A stretch of 48,031 bases of DNA from Paenibacillus marchantiophytorum (GTDB lineage Bacteria > Bacillota > Bacilli > Paenibacillales > NBRC-103111), in assembly GCF_014640555.1 (NCBI RefSeq), contig NZ_BMHE01000049.1, forward strand, positions 1-48,031, written 5' to 3'. The stretch's first letter is position 1. The number at the start of each line of letters is the position of its first letter. Of this stretch, positions 26,504 through 35,392 are shown in pieces. A program made the translations under genes and the position numbers. The notes beneath the pieces were generated by a model. The model was not told where the DNA came from and made no database searches. It worked only from the letters and a program-made list of their open reading frames with translations.

Positions 26504-26536
26504 ATCTTGAATTAAAGATACTTTATTTAAAGATAA
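26504..26536. promoter_or_regulatory. MhqR-type operator candidates before the MarR gene
   Basis: TATCTTGAATTAAAGATA (26504-26521) is a perfect 6-bp-arm dyad. A second, half-preserved dyad overlaps it (26519-26536), so AAGATA occurs twice 15 bases apart. It lies 46 bases upstream of the start codon, suitable for autoregulation. Confidence 0.7.
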
Positions 26537-26578
26537 ATGTCAACAGGTATTTTATAAAAAAGTACTGTCCCAAAAGAT

Positions 26579-28083
26579 AATGAACTTTTGAGGCAAGTTC
26601 CCTTTACGAACTCAATACCCTTTACTTGCTCAAAATAGGGCATTTAAAAAATCTAACGAATCCCCGATGCGTTATTCAAGCAAAATGATCTCCATTCCGC
26701 CTAAAATTTGCTCGATAACGCCAACTCAGTTCATTAGATCTTCAAAGTAGCCAGTTTTTCGTGTATAAGCATCATGCAGTTCATTAGAATGACAGATTTG
26801 GTTGTGCGGGGACGTAGGGCTGCGGGGGCGCACGGCTGCGGGGGCTCGGGCGTGGGGCTGGCGTGGGGCTGGCGTGGGGCTGGCGCGGGGCTGGCGCGCG
26901 GAGGCTCGGAGGTGGGGCTCACGCGCGGGGCTCGGAGGTGGGGCTCACGCGCGGAGCTGGAAGGCAGAGCGGCCGCCAGCGGCACTCAGTTCTGCTGTTC
27001 TGCTGTTCAGCTGTTCTGCGCGGAAAGTAGGTGTCGCCGCAAGTCAATGAACCTTGAGGCAAGCTCCCTTACGAACTCAATACCCTTTATTTGCCCAAAA
27101 TAGGGCATTTAAAAAATCTAACGAATCCTCGATGCGTTATTCAAGCAAAATGATCTCCATTCCGCCTAAAATTTGCTCAATAACGCCAACTCAGTTCATT
27201 AGATCTTCAAAGTAGCCAGTTTTTCGTGTATAAGCATCATGCAGTTCATTAGAATGACAGATTGGTTGTGCGGGGCTGCGGGGCTGCGGGGCTGCGGGGC
27301 TGCGGGGCTGCGGAGGCTCGGGCGTGGGGCTGGCGCGCGGTGGCTCGGAGGTGGGCTCACGCGCGGAGCTGGAAGGCAGAGCGGCCGCCAGCGGCACTCT
27401 GTTCTGCTGTTCTGCGCGGAAAGTAGGTGTCGCCGCAAGTCAATGAACCTTGAGGCAAGCTCCCATTACGAACTCAATACCCTTTATTTGCCCAAAATAG
27501 GGCATTTAAAAAATCTAACGAATCCCCGATGCGTTATTCAAGCAAAATGATCACCATTCCGCCTATAAATTGCTCGAGAACGCCAACTCAGTTCATTAGA
27601 TCTTCAAAGTAGCCAGTTTTTCGTGTATAAGCATCATGCAGTTCATTAGAATGACAGATTTGGTTGTGCGGGGCTGCAGGGCTGCGGGGGCGCACGGCTG
27701 CGGAGGCTCGGGCGTGGGGCTCGGGCGTGGGGCTGGCGCGCGGAGACTCGGAGGTGGGCTCACGCGCGGAGCTGGAAGGCAGAGCGGCCGCCAACGGCAC
27801 TCAGTTCTGCTGTTCTGCTGTTGCGCGGAAAGTAGGTGTTGCCGCAAGTCAATGAACCTTGAGGCAAGCTCCCTTTACGAACTCAATACCCTTTATTTGC
27901 CCAAAATAGGGCATTTAAAAAATCTAACGAATCCCCGATGCGTTATTCAAGTAAAACGATCTCCATTCCGCCTAAAATTTGCTCGATAACGCCAACTCAG
28001 TTCATTAGATCTTCAAAGTAGCCAGTTTTTCGTGTATAAGCATCATGCAGTTCATTAGAATGACAGATTGGTTGTGCGGGGGC
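26579..28083. repeat. Long tandem repeat, 3.7 copies of a 397-467 bp unit with a variable GC-rich core
   Basis: AATGAACCTTGAGGCAAGCT starts copies at 26579 (variant), 27046, 27443 and 27851, spaced 467, 397 and 408 bases. Each unit has a conserved AT-rich half of about 230 bases, then a GC-rich core of variable length made of GGGGCTGGCGT- or GGGGCTGC-type short repeats, then a conserved segment with GCGGCCGCCAGCGGC and CTGTTCTG repeats. In the AT-rich half GCGTTATTCAAGC can pair with GCTCGATAACGC (or its variants) around a 28-base loop, and CAGTTCATTAGA is duplicated 45 bases apart. The fourth copy breaks off in the GC-rich core. No convincing gene lies here. All copies have the same orientation. 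Confidence 0.9.
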
Positions 28084-28108
28084 TCGGGGGTGCGGCTGAT
28101 GCACGCAG

Positions 28109-28156
28109 CCCGAACGCCGCTGGTGCGCGCGGCCCGAACGCCGCTGGTGCGCGCGG
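28109..28156. repeat. Perfect 24-bp tandem duplication
   Basis: CCCGAACGCCGCTGGTGCGC followed by GCGG occurs twice without change (28109-28132 and 28133-28156). It lies in the GC-rich remnant between the last long repeat and the exporter stop codon, followed by the palindrome GCGGCCGCCCGGCGGCCGC. Confidence 0.8.
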
Positions 28157-28198
28157 CCGCCCGGCGGCCGCTCGGAAGGCTGCCCTATCGCAGCCTAT

Positions 28199-29962
28199 TC
28201 ACCCCACAACAGCCTCGCCTTTCTGCAGCTGATACATCTTCGCGTAGCGGCCGCCCAGCGCCATCAGCGTGTCATGATTGCCGCGCTCGGCGATCTCGCC
28301 GCGGTGCAGCACAAGAATCTGATCCGCATCGCGGATCGTGGACAGCCTGTGCGCGATGACGAGCGTCGTCCGCCCTTCGCTGACGACCTTGAGCGCCTGC
28401 TGGATGAGCCCCTCCGTCTCGCTGTCGATGCTCGCTGTCGCCTCATCGAGGATGAGGATCGACGGATCGAACGCGAGCGCTCGCGCGAAGGAGATAAGCT
28501 GCCTTTGGCCGGAGGACAGCGTGCTGCCCCGCTCCACGACCTGCTCATCATAACCGTTAGGCAGCTGCTCGATGAACGTCGCTGCGCCGACATCTCGCAG
28601 CGCGCTTTTCACACGATCCAGTGAAATATCTTCCTCATAGAGGCTGACATTGAACTTGATGTCCCCCGCGAATAGGAACGGATCTTGCAGCACAATCCCC
28701 ATATCCTTGCGCAGCGCCTGCTTCGACATCTGTGTGATGTCGTTGCCATCTATCGTGATACGGCCCTCAGCAGGCTCGTAGAAGCCAAGCAGAAGGTTCA
28801 TGATCGAGCTTTTGCCAGATCCCGTATGCCCGACAAGAGCGACCGTCTCCCCTTTGCGGGCCTCGAATGAAATGTGCTTGAGCACATTCTCCCCTTCTTT
28901 ATAAGCAAAAGTAACGTTTTCGAATTTCACTATGCCTTCCGGGCGCGCGGTCCGTTCAACTTTCTCGACGTCCTGACCTTCCATGTCCAGAATCGTGAAT
29001 ACTTTATCTGCGGATACAAACGCGCGCTGCGCATTCGTCAATTGATCGAAAATCCCAATAATCGGTTGGAAAATCCGCCCCAGATAATCAATAAAGGCAT
29101 AGAAAACCCCAAACGAAATCACCGCTTGCAGCGAGGCATGGCCAAAATACCAGATGACCATCGCGGTCACTAAGCTCCCAATCGTACCTACAACATTTCG
29201 AGAGGATAGGGCGTAGATGCGGAACTGCTTGACCTGATTCACATAGCGATCCTTATTCAGGACTTCGAATTCTTCCAACGTCACTTTCTCGCGGCGAAAA
29301 GCTTGAATAATCGGCATCACCACAATCGATTCATTGATCATAGCATTCATATCGCTAAGCCTTGCTCGCATGATGGTGATGAAAATCTTCGAATATTTCA
29401 AATGAATCCTCATAATCAGCACAAAAATAGGCGGCAGTACTAAGCAAAAAGCGGCCAGCTTCCAATCCAAAATGAATAATGCCACATAAATACCGACTAA
29501 CTGCATCATGCTGACGACGAAGGTGGCCATGAAGCTCATGAACAAGTCCCGGACAGCTTCTGTATCGTTGGCAATTCTCGATACCACTTGCCCGATCGGC
29601 GTGTTATCGAAGTAGCGCAGGCTGATACGCTGAATGTGGCGCATTAAATCCATGCGCATATTCTTGATGATTTGCAGCGCTGTGGATTGCAGCAGATACG
29701 CCTGCGAGTAGTTGCAGACGCTGGCTATGAGCAGCAGGCCCATATAGAGGCCAATCAGCTTCAAGACGGGTCCCATTTGGCTAACGTCAGGTGTGAGATG
29801 CTGATCAATAATGGTTTTGGTTATGTAGGGCCCTGCAAGCTCGGCGCCTACGGCACAACATAGAATAAGCATAGCGCCGATAATTCTGAATTTATAGACG
29901 AGTGCATAAGCAATCAGCCGTCTCGTCGTTGTTGGTTGTTGTGGATGCTGAAGTTGACTCAT
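28199..29962 (-). CDS. bmrD: ABC exporter half-transporter with catalytic site, BmrD/YheH-like
   Basis: A 587-residue type IV exporter subunit with six membrane helices and a C-terminal ATPase. Walker A is GHTGSGKSS, the signature LSSGQRQLISFARAL, Walker B ILILDEATASID with the catalytic Glu present, and the switch His in IAHRLSTIRD. It pairs with the preceding gene, which lacks the catalytic Glu, as in heterodimeric multidrug exporters such as Bacillus BmrCD. The ATG at 29962 has GAGG close upstream and lies 24 bases after the partner. It probably exports drugs or lipids. The 3' end runs into very GC-rich sequence and the long repeats. Confidence 0.93.
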   Translation of the reverse strand: MSQLQHPQQPTTTRRLIAYALVYKFRIIGAMLILCCAVGAELAGPYITKTIIDQHLTPDVSQMGPVLKLIGLYMGLLLIASVCNYSQAYLLQSTALQIIKNMRMDLMRHIQRISLRYFDNTPIGQVVSRIANDTEAVRDLFMSFMATFVVSMMQLVGIYVALFILDWKLAAFCLVLPPIFVLIMRIHLKYSKIFITIMRARLSDMNAMINESIVVMPIIQAFRREKVTLEEFEVLNKDRYVNQVKQFRIYALSSRNVVGTIGSLVTAMVIWYFGHASLQAVISFGVFYAFIDYLGRIFQPIIGIFDQLTNAQRAFVSADKVFTILDMEGQDVEKVERTARPEGIVKFENVTFAYKEGENVLKHISFEARKGETVALVGHTGSGKSSIMNLLLGFYEPAEGRITIDGNDITQMSKQALRKDMGIVLQDPFLFAGDIKFNVSLYEEDISLDRVKSALRDVGAATFIEQLPNGYDEQVVERGSTLSSGQRQLISFARALAFDPSILILDEATASIDSETEGLIQQALKVVSEGRTTLVIAHRLSTIRDADQILVLHRGEIAERGNHDTLMALGGRYAKMYQLQKGEAVVG

Positions 29963-29986
29963 GGCATCCTCCCTTCTTTCGCTCCG

Positions 29987-31729
29987 TTATTCTTCCAGAC
30001 TCGCTTCCATCTGTTGGCGTTCCCATTGTTCCCGATACCAGCCGCCGAACTGCATAAGCTGTTCGTGGGTCCCTTCTTCAAGAACCCGCCCTTCATCGAG
30101 CACCAGAATCCAGTTCGCGTGGCTCACAGCCGATAGGCGGTGCGTCGTGATCAATGTTGTCTTGCCTGCGCGTTCTTGGCGGATGTGGCCCAAGATGCGA
30201 TTCTCCGTACGAGCATCTACCGCGGACAGCGAATCGTCCAGCAGGAGGATTTCAGAGTTGATAAGCAGGGCTCTGGCAATCGCTAGACGCTGCTTCTGCC
30301 CACCGGATAGCATCACACCATTTTCACCTACAATGGTCCCCAGGCCTTCCGGCATTTGGCTAATATCCTGTGTAAAAGAAGCCATCTCAATCGCTCTCGC
30401 AATCTCCTCCGGCGAAGCGTCGTGCTTGCCTAGCGCCACGTTATCACGGATTGATTTGGACAGCAGCAAGTGCTCCTGAGGAACATAGGCTACCCAGCCC
30501 TTCACTTGATCCAAAGAGATCTGTTCAATAGAAACACCAGAGATGCGCAGCTTATCCGATTCAATCGGAAACTGGCGCAGCAGTTGTTTGAGAAGTGTGC
30601 TTTTGCCACTGCCCGTGCGACCAACAATGCCTAACGTCTGCCCGCGTTCCAGTTGGAAGGAGACATTCGCGAGACTTGGGTGATTAGCCGTCGGATACGT
30701 GAAGCTTAACCCCTTCATTTCAATACTCTCCGGTTTATGGACGGCGATTGGCTTAGGCACATCAACGATATCCGCTTGCTGCGTCAAAGCTTTATCCAAA
30801 CGGTCTGCCGAGGCGCTTCCGCGCTGAAGAACATTAATAAACTCCCCGAACGAAATCATCGGCCAGATCAGCATACCGAGATAAATATTGAAAGAAATCA
30901 GCTGCCCCAGCGTAATTTCCTGATGGAAGACCAGATAGGAGCCATAGCCGATCCCAATCGAATAGCTTAATCCTACAATCAACGTTGTAAGCGGCTGAAA
31001 AAGTGCATTTAACATAGAAACGCGTCTGTTCTTATTCATCACGTCGGACGTCACTTTATCGAACGCCGTTAGATCATGGTCCTCCTGTACATAGGAGCGC
31101 AGAACTCGAATTCCCGAGATCGACTCCAGCGCATGATCATTCATTTGGCCGAAAGAGGCTTGGGCCGCGAGGAAGCGTGTTCGCACGCTTTTGCCCAGCT
31201 TATTAATAACCAACACCAAAAAAGGCAGTGGAATGAGCGCAGCTAGCATTAATTTGTAACTAATTAGAGAAACCATGGTGATAATGACCACGGAGGCGCC
31301 AACCAGGGTATGAACAAGCGTCATCACGCCATAACCAGCAGTCTGACCAATCGCCAGCACATCATTCGTTGCCAAAGCCATTAACTGTCCCGTGCTGTTG
31401 CGCTGAAAAAAAGCCGGTGACATTTTCGTCAAATGCGTTAATAAACGACCTCGAAGCACCTTCTCAATCAGCGCAGAATTGCCGAACAGTGTCGTAATCC
31501 AGATAAACGCCATCACATACAGCACTAAAGACAGCCCCACAAGTAAAAGCACGGTATGACTCAAACTGGTTTGCGTTAAATCTCCGTTGCGAATATGGTC
31601 AATGGTATTTCCGATCATTTTAGGAGGAATCGTTGCTAATAAATTAACGCCGATCAAAAGTCCAATAGCAAGCACATAGTATTTCCATCTTTCTTTGAAG
31701 AACCACTGCAATTTGATCACAAAAGACAA
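29987..31729 (-). CDS. bmrC: ABC exporter half-transporter with degenerate site, BmrC/YheI-like
   Basis: A 580-residue partner subunit. Walker A is GRTGSGKST, the signature LSGGQKQRLAIARAL, and Walker B reads ILLLDDSLSAVD, with Asp in place of the catalytic Glu. The H-loop is ITTHRLSAVSH. This asymmetry is the hallmark of heterodimeric exporters and matches the BmrC side of BmrCD. The start is placed at TTG 31729, six bases after GAGGTG; an in-frame GTG at 31738 sits inside that site. Bacillus bmrCD is controlled by a leader peptide; the short upstream gap here shows no obvious leader. Confidence 0.92.
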   Translation of the reverse strand: MSFVIKLQWFFKERWKYYVLAIGLLIGVNLLATIPPKMIGNTIDHIRNGDLTQTSLSHTVLLLVGLSLVLYVMAFIWITTLFGNSALIEKVLRGRLLTHLTKMSPAFFQRNSTGQLMALATNDVLAIGQTAGYGVMTLVHTLVGASVVIITMVSLISYKLMLAALIPLPFLVLVINKLGKSVRTRFLAAQASFGQMNDHALESISGIRVLRSYVQEDHDLTAFDKVTSDVMNKNRRVSMLNALFQPLTTLIVGLSYSIGIGYGSYLVFHQEITLGQLISFNIYLGMLIWPMISFGEFINVLQRGSASADRLDKALTQQADIVDVPKPIAVHKPESIEMKGLSFTYPTANHPSLANVSFQLERGQTLGIVGRTGSGKSTLLKQLLRQFPIESDKLRISGVSIEQISLDQVKGWVAYVPQEHLLLSKSIRDNVALGKHDASPEEIARAIEMASFTQDISQMPEGLGTIVGENGVMLSGGQKQRLAIARALLINSEILLLDDSLSAVDARTENRILGHIRQERAGKTTLITTHRLSAVSHANWILVLDEGRVLEEGTHEQLMQFGGWYREQWERQQMEASLEE

Positions 31730-31900
31730 GCTTTCCACCTCTTTCCATATGCGTACTTCCTGATTTTATCGGTTCATCTTGGGGAAGTCTACTACCTATC
31801 TCGTTTTATAATGAATCTTTCCTGCAACATTTCTCAGACTCCCCTCGTTAGAAGAGATAGACAACCTACAAAACTTACATACAGGAAGGAATTAAAACCA

Positions 31901-32965
31901 ATGAAATCTACGATGAAAAAAACGCTAGCTGTTCTCTCCCTAACCGCCATGATGACAACAAGTGCAGCTTATGCGGCAACGGATGAAACAGCTCAACCTA
32001 TATCCATAATGCCCATCAATGCTCCAATTTCTATAATGCCTATCAACGCGCCAGCTTCCTCCACAATCACTGTTCAGGTAAATGGCGGCGCTATTAATGA
32101 ACATGGTTACCTGAAAGCAACCGCGACAGAGCCCATGCTGCCGCTGCGCGCAGTGACAGAAAGCTTAGGCTTCACCTTGACTTGGAACCAAGCCACGATG
32201 TCCGTTGATTTGAATAAAGGCAATGTCTTCACAACCGTTAAAACAGGCGAAGATCGCTATGCCATTAATAAAATGCTTACAACCCTCGGCACGGCGCCTG
32301 AGCTCGTGGATAACAAGCTTTATGTGCCTGCTTCCTTTGTCAGCAAAGTGCTGCATGGAACGGTGAAAACAGAGGGAACTTCGGTATCCGTAGCTCTGTC
32401 TGAAGACCAAAAGAAAGTGCAAGCGACTGGCGTTATTACGTCCATCCGTACCAATGGCAATGATGCCTCCATTCAAATTCAAGGTGTCAACACAGAAGGT
32501 CTCGTTCTTAATGTAAGCAAAGATACAGAGTTTCAAATGTTGGATGGCACGAAGCTTAGTTTGTCCGATCTTCATATCGGTTTAACCGTCTCCGCTGAAC
32601 ATTCGATGATCGCAACGCTTAGCTTGCCGCCGCAAACGCCTACTTCCAAAGTCACTGTACTGGACAAGGCCAAGCACGTTGGCACTATTGGCACAGCGGG
32701 TGTGGTCGAAGAAGTGCGTACAGATGATAAAGGCAACAAAAGCATCCTGATCAAGGGGACAGGACTAACAGAAACGGCTCCAGGTGAAGTGGTTCTGCAG
32801 TTGACCAACGACACCGCTATTGTTGATAAAAACGGGGACAAAGTGGATCAAGCCAAACTCGTGAAGGGCGCAAACGTCATCGGATTCTACGGTCCTGCCT
32901 TGACGAAAAGCTTGCCGCCGATTGGCAACGCATGGAAAGTCATTGTAGCTGCTAAATCCGAATAA
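31901..32965 (+). CDS. Secreted stalk-domain protein (copper amine oxidase N-terminal-like)
   Basis: A 354-residue exported protein. The start at 31901 has AGGAAGGAA upstream and gives a classic signal peptide (MKSTMKKTLAVLSLTAMMTTSAAYA); longer frames upstream are not signal-like. The N-terminal region holds a tandem SIMPINAP repeat. Residues about 60-155 match the copper-amine-oxidase-like N-terminal stalk domain (PLRAVTESLGFTLTWNQATMSVDL, VPASFVSKVL), a common wall or surface module in Paenibacillus that does not itself imply copper or amine oxidation. The C-terminal half is beta-rich with no recognised enzyme motif. It is a single gene followed by a strong terminator. Confidence 0.88.
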   Translation: MKSTMKKTLAVLSLTAMMTTSAAYAATDETAQPISIMPINAPISIMPINAPASSTITVQVNGGAINEHGYLKATATEPMLPLRAVTESLGFTLTWNQATMSVDLNKGNVFTTVKTGEDRYAINKMLTTLGTAPELVDNKLYVPASFVSKVLHGTVKTEGTSVSVALSEDQKKVQATGVITSIRTNGNDASIQIQGVNTEGLVLNVSKDTEFQMLDGTKLSLSDLHIGLTVSAEHSMIATLSLPPQTPTSKVTVLDKAKHVGTIGTAGVVEEVRTDDKGNKSILIKGTGLTETAPGEVVLQLTNDTAIVDKNGDKVDQAKLVKGANVIGFYGPALTKSLPPIGNAWKVIVAAKSE

Positions 32966-32977
32966 GCATATGATGTG

Positions 32978-33014
32978 AGAAATCTTCCGCGCTTCTGCTG
33001 GAGGATTTCTTTTT
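32978..33014 (+). terminator. Terminator after the stalk-domain gene
   Basis: AGAAATCTTCC and GGAGGATTTCT pair around an 11-base loop, followed directly by TTTTT. It is a standard intrinsic terminator. Confidence 0.9.
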
Positions 33015-33065
33015 GCTATTCTTTGTGCATCCCAAGGTATCACACTGTCCAAATGGCTCGATTTT

Positions 33066-33074
33066 TGGTACAAT
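33066..33074 (+). promoter_or_regulatory. Extended -10 element of the thrC promoter
   Basis: TGGTACAAT gives a TG-N extended -10 with TACAAT five of six. The -35 region about 17 bases upstream is poor (TGTCCA). The thrC start is 33 bases downstream. No T-box or other leader is visible. Confidence 0.5.
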
Positions 33075-33106
33075 AACTGAAAATTCATTCGAATAAGGGG
33101 ACTCAT

Positions 33107-34495
33107 ATGGAATACATTAGCACGCGTGGAAAAGTAGAACCCCTCGGCTTTATCGACGCCATCCTGATGGGCTTGGCGAACGACGGTGGTTTGCTTGTAC
33201 CAAAAACGATCCCGCAGCTCTCAAAGGAAACACTGCAACAGTGGCAGAATCTGTCCTACTCGGAGTTAGCGCTTGAAATCTTCTCCCTGTATGTAAACAA
33301 CGAAATCCCGCGCGATGAGCTGAAACAGCTTGTTGACGACAGCTACGCGACATTCCGCGACGAAGCGGTAACACCTGTTAAACGTTTGAACGATGGCACG
33401 TATGTGTTGGAACTGTTCCACGGACCTACTTTTGCGTTCAAAGATATTGCCCTGCAATTTCTAGGCAACCTCTACGGCTATGTTTCTCGGAAAACGAACT
33501 CCATCATCCATATTCTTGGGGCAACATCCGGCGATACCGGCGCTTCGGCCATTGAAGGCGTGCGCGGCAAAGAGGGCATTCGTATCTGCATCCTTCACCC
33601 GCACCAAAAGGTAAGCCAAGTACAGGAACTGCAAATGACAACGGTTGACGATGCCAACGTGCTGAATCTTGCAGTTGAAGGCACTTTCGATGACTGCCAG
33701 CGCATCATCAAGGAGCTTTTTGCCGATGTTGAGTTCAAGCATCGCTACCATTTGCGCGCGATTAACTCGATCAATATCGCTCGTATTTTGGCGCAAACGG
33801 TGTATTACTTCTACGCCTACTTCCAATTGGCGAAGGACAATCAAGCCGAGAAGGTCAACTTCAGTGTGCCCACAGGGAACTTCGGTGATATTTTTGCCGG
33901 ATATCTGGCTCAGAAGATGGGGCTTCCGATTCATAAACTCATTCTCGCTACGAATGAAAACAATATTCTCGAGCGTTTCGTGCGAGAGGGCGTCTACCAA
34001 CCAGGCGCATTCCGCGGCACCTACAGCCCGTCCATGGATATCCAAGTCGCCAGCAACTTTGAGCGCTACTTGTTCTATCTGTACGGTGAGGATGCTCAGG
34101 CTGTTACGGCCATCATGGATCAGTTCAAAGCCGAAGGCCGCGTCGTTATCCCTGCCGACAAGCTGCAAGTCGTGCAAGCTGATTTTGCCGCATATGGCGT
34201 GCAGAACGAAGAGTGCTTGGATACTATCAGCACTTACTATGAGAAATATGCGTATTTGTTAGATCCGCATACGGCTTGCGGCGTTGCCGCTGCCGATCAA
34301 ATCGTCGCTGACGGCGAAGTCACGGTGGCGCTGTCCACCGCTCATCCCGCTAAATTCGATGAGTCGATCCGCCTGCGTGGCATTAAGCAAACCTATCCAG
34401 AGCAAATCCAAGCCCTATTCGATAAACCCCAATTCCAAACGGTTGTTGGCGGTTCGAACGACGAGATCAAGGATCAGCTCGTGAAATTTTTCTAA
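33107..34495 (+). CDS. thrC: Threonine synthase, long form
   Basis: It converts O-phosphohomoserine to threonine with PLP. It has 462 residues, longer than the short (about 350-residue) enzyme usual in Bacillus. The N-terminus YISTRGKVEPLGFIDAILMG and the block LFHGPTFAFKDIALQFLG with the PLP lysine K112 are typical of the long, Escherichia/yeast-type enzyme. Further family motifs are GATSGDTGASAIEG, NSINIARILAQ, VPTGNFGDI and LSTAHPAKF. AAGGGGA precedes the ATG. It is a single gene, not linked to hom or thrB. The genome may also hold a short thrC; that cannot be seen here. Confidence 0.95.
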   Translation: MEYISTRGKVEPLGFIDAILMGLANDGGLLVPKTIPQLSKETLQQWQNLSYSELALEIFSLYVNNEIPRDELKQLVDDSYATFRDEAVTPVKRLNDGTYVLELFHGPTFAFKDIALQFLGNLYGYVSRKTNSIIHILGATSGDTGASAIEGVRGKEGIRICILHPHQKVSQVQELQMTTVDDANVLNLAVEGTFDDCQRIIKELFADVEFKHRYHLRAINSINIARILAQTVYYFYAYFQLAKDNQAEKVNFSVPTGNFGDIFAGYLAQKMGLPIHKLILATNENNILERFVREGVYQPGAFRGTYSPSMDIQVASNFERYLFYLYGEDAQAVTAIMDQFKAEGRVVIPADKLQVVQADFAAYGVQNEECLDTISTYYEKYAYLLDPHTACGVAAADQIVADGEVTVALSTAHPAKFDESIRLRGIKQTYPEQIQALFDKPQFQTVVGGSNDEIKDQLVKFF

Positions 34496-34502
34496 CTAAT
34501 AG

Positions 34503-34545
34503 AAGAGGCTGTCCTCAAGGTTGTATACCTTGGGGACAGCCTCTT
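34503..34545. terminator. Bidirectional terminator between thrC and the secreted protein
   Basis: AAGAGGCTGTCC(T)CAAGGT and ACCTTG(G)GGACAGCCTCTT form a very long stem with a 5-base loop. T-rich sequence follows on the plus side. The convergent genes on either side both end at this hairpin. Confidence 0.9.
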
Positions 34546-34546
34546 G

Positions 34547-35203
34547 TTATTTAAACTGCTTGGGGAACTGCTGAATGACGCCTTCCGAGAGGAAATCAGC
34601 GAGCATAATCAGATGGTCCACGCCTTTATCGAACTCAGCAATATCGGCATCCCAGTCCTTTTTCAGCCTCGCCGTCACATCGATCGTGATCATATCCAGA
34701 TGCTTATAGAGGATATCCTTGAGCGCTTTCTCTGACCAATAGGGGTTGGCTTTGCTCAGGAATACAGCGAGATCATCCGCGTTGCGATACCACTCTTTAT
34801 TATATTTCTCGAAATCAGCCTTGTTGCTGGTTTTGGCGGCATCCAGCACTTTGCCTGCCAGCAGAATATGCTCCTTCAATAGTTCTGCCAACTGATTGCC
34901 GGCCGCTTCGCCGTAATAAGGCTTGAACGCATTGCCAATATCTTGCTGGTTTTTGAGCAGCCTATTCAGCGTTTTCTCTTGATCTTCGAGGCCAGCGATA
35001 TCGCTGATAATGTAGTTTCTCGTCCATAGAGCGTGCTCAATCCATAGCCTCCTGAGATCATTCTTGAGATTGACCATCGATTGCGTGTATTTTTGCTTCT
35101 TGACGACCGCATGCTCGTCCATTTTGGCCTCCGCCTGCATGGGCGCAACGCTTAAAGCAATTGCTACTGATAACAATGTTACCTTGAGGAACTTGCCTTG
35201 CAT
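34547..35203 (-). CDS. Conserved secreted helical protein, unknown function
   Basis: A 218-residue protein with a signal peptide (MQGKFLKVTLLSVAIALSVAPMQAEA) and an all-helical mature part. It contains the block LRRLWIEHALWTRNYIISDIAGLEDQ, then LLKNQQDIGNAFKPYYGEAAGNQLAELLKEHILLAG. I remember close relatives in Bacillus and Paenibacillus that carry unsupported enzyme names (glycosyltransferase, acetylglutamate kinase); nothing in the sequence supports those. The His/Trp-rich helices could bind metal or haem, but this is speculation. AAGGAG lies a few bases before the ATG. Confidence 0.85.
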   Translation of the reverse strand: MQGKFLKVTLLSVAIALSVAPMQAEAKMDEHAVVKKQKYTQSMVNLKNDLRRLWIEHALWTRNYIISDIAGLEDQEKTLNRLLKNQQDIGNAFKPYYGEAAGNQLAELLKEHILLAGKVLDAAKTSNKADFEKYNKEWYRNADDLAVFLSKANPYWSEKALKDILYKHLDMITIDVTARLKKDWDADIAEFDKGVDHLIMLADFLSEGVIQQFPKQFK

Positions 35204-35392
35204 CTACATCTTCTCCTTTTAAGGCATGATTTGGTGAACAGTCCGTTTATTGTTAGCCTCTACCAAATTTTCATGCACGAAAAATCAGCCCTCCGACCGA
35301 TATCCGTTCTCCCCTAAGTCGGAAGACATGATCTTGCTGTCATGCTATTCTTAAAGTAATGGATTACGCGACTATACGAATAGGAGTTGACG

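Noticed and set aside
26774..27989. Reading frames of 70-117 codons on both strands within the long repeats
   Set aside because: They depend on low-complexity GC-rich cores (Arg/Gly/Pro/Ala-rich products), change length between copies and lack ribosome binding sites.
26579..28083. CRISPR array or insertion sequence
   Set aside because: Units are too long and spacers are not unique; no transposase or terminal repeats with target duplications are visible.
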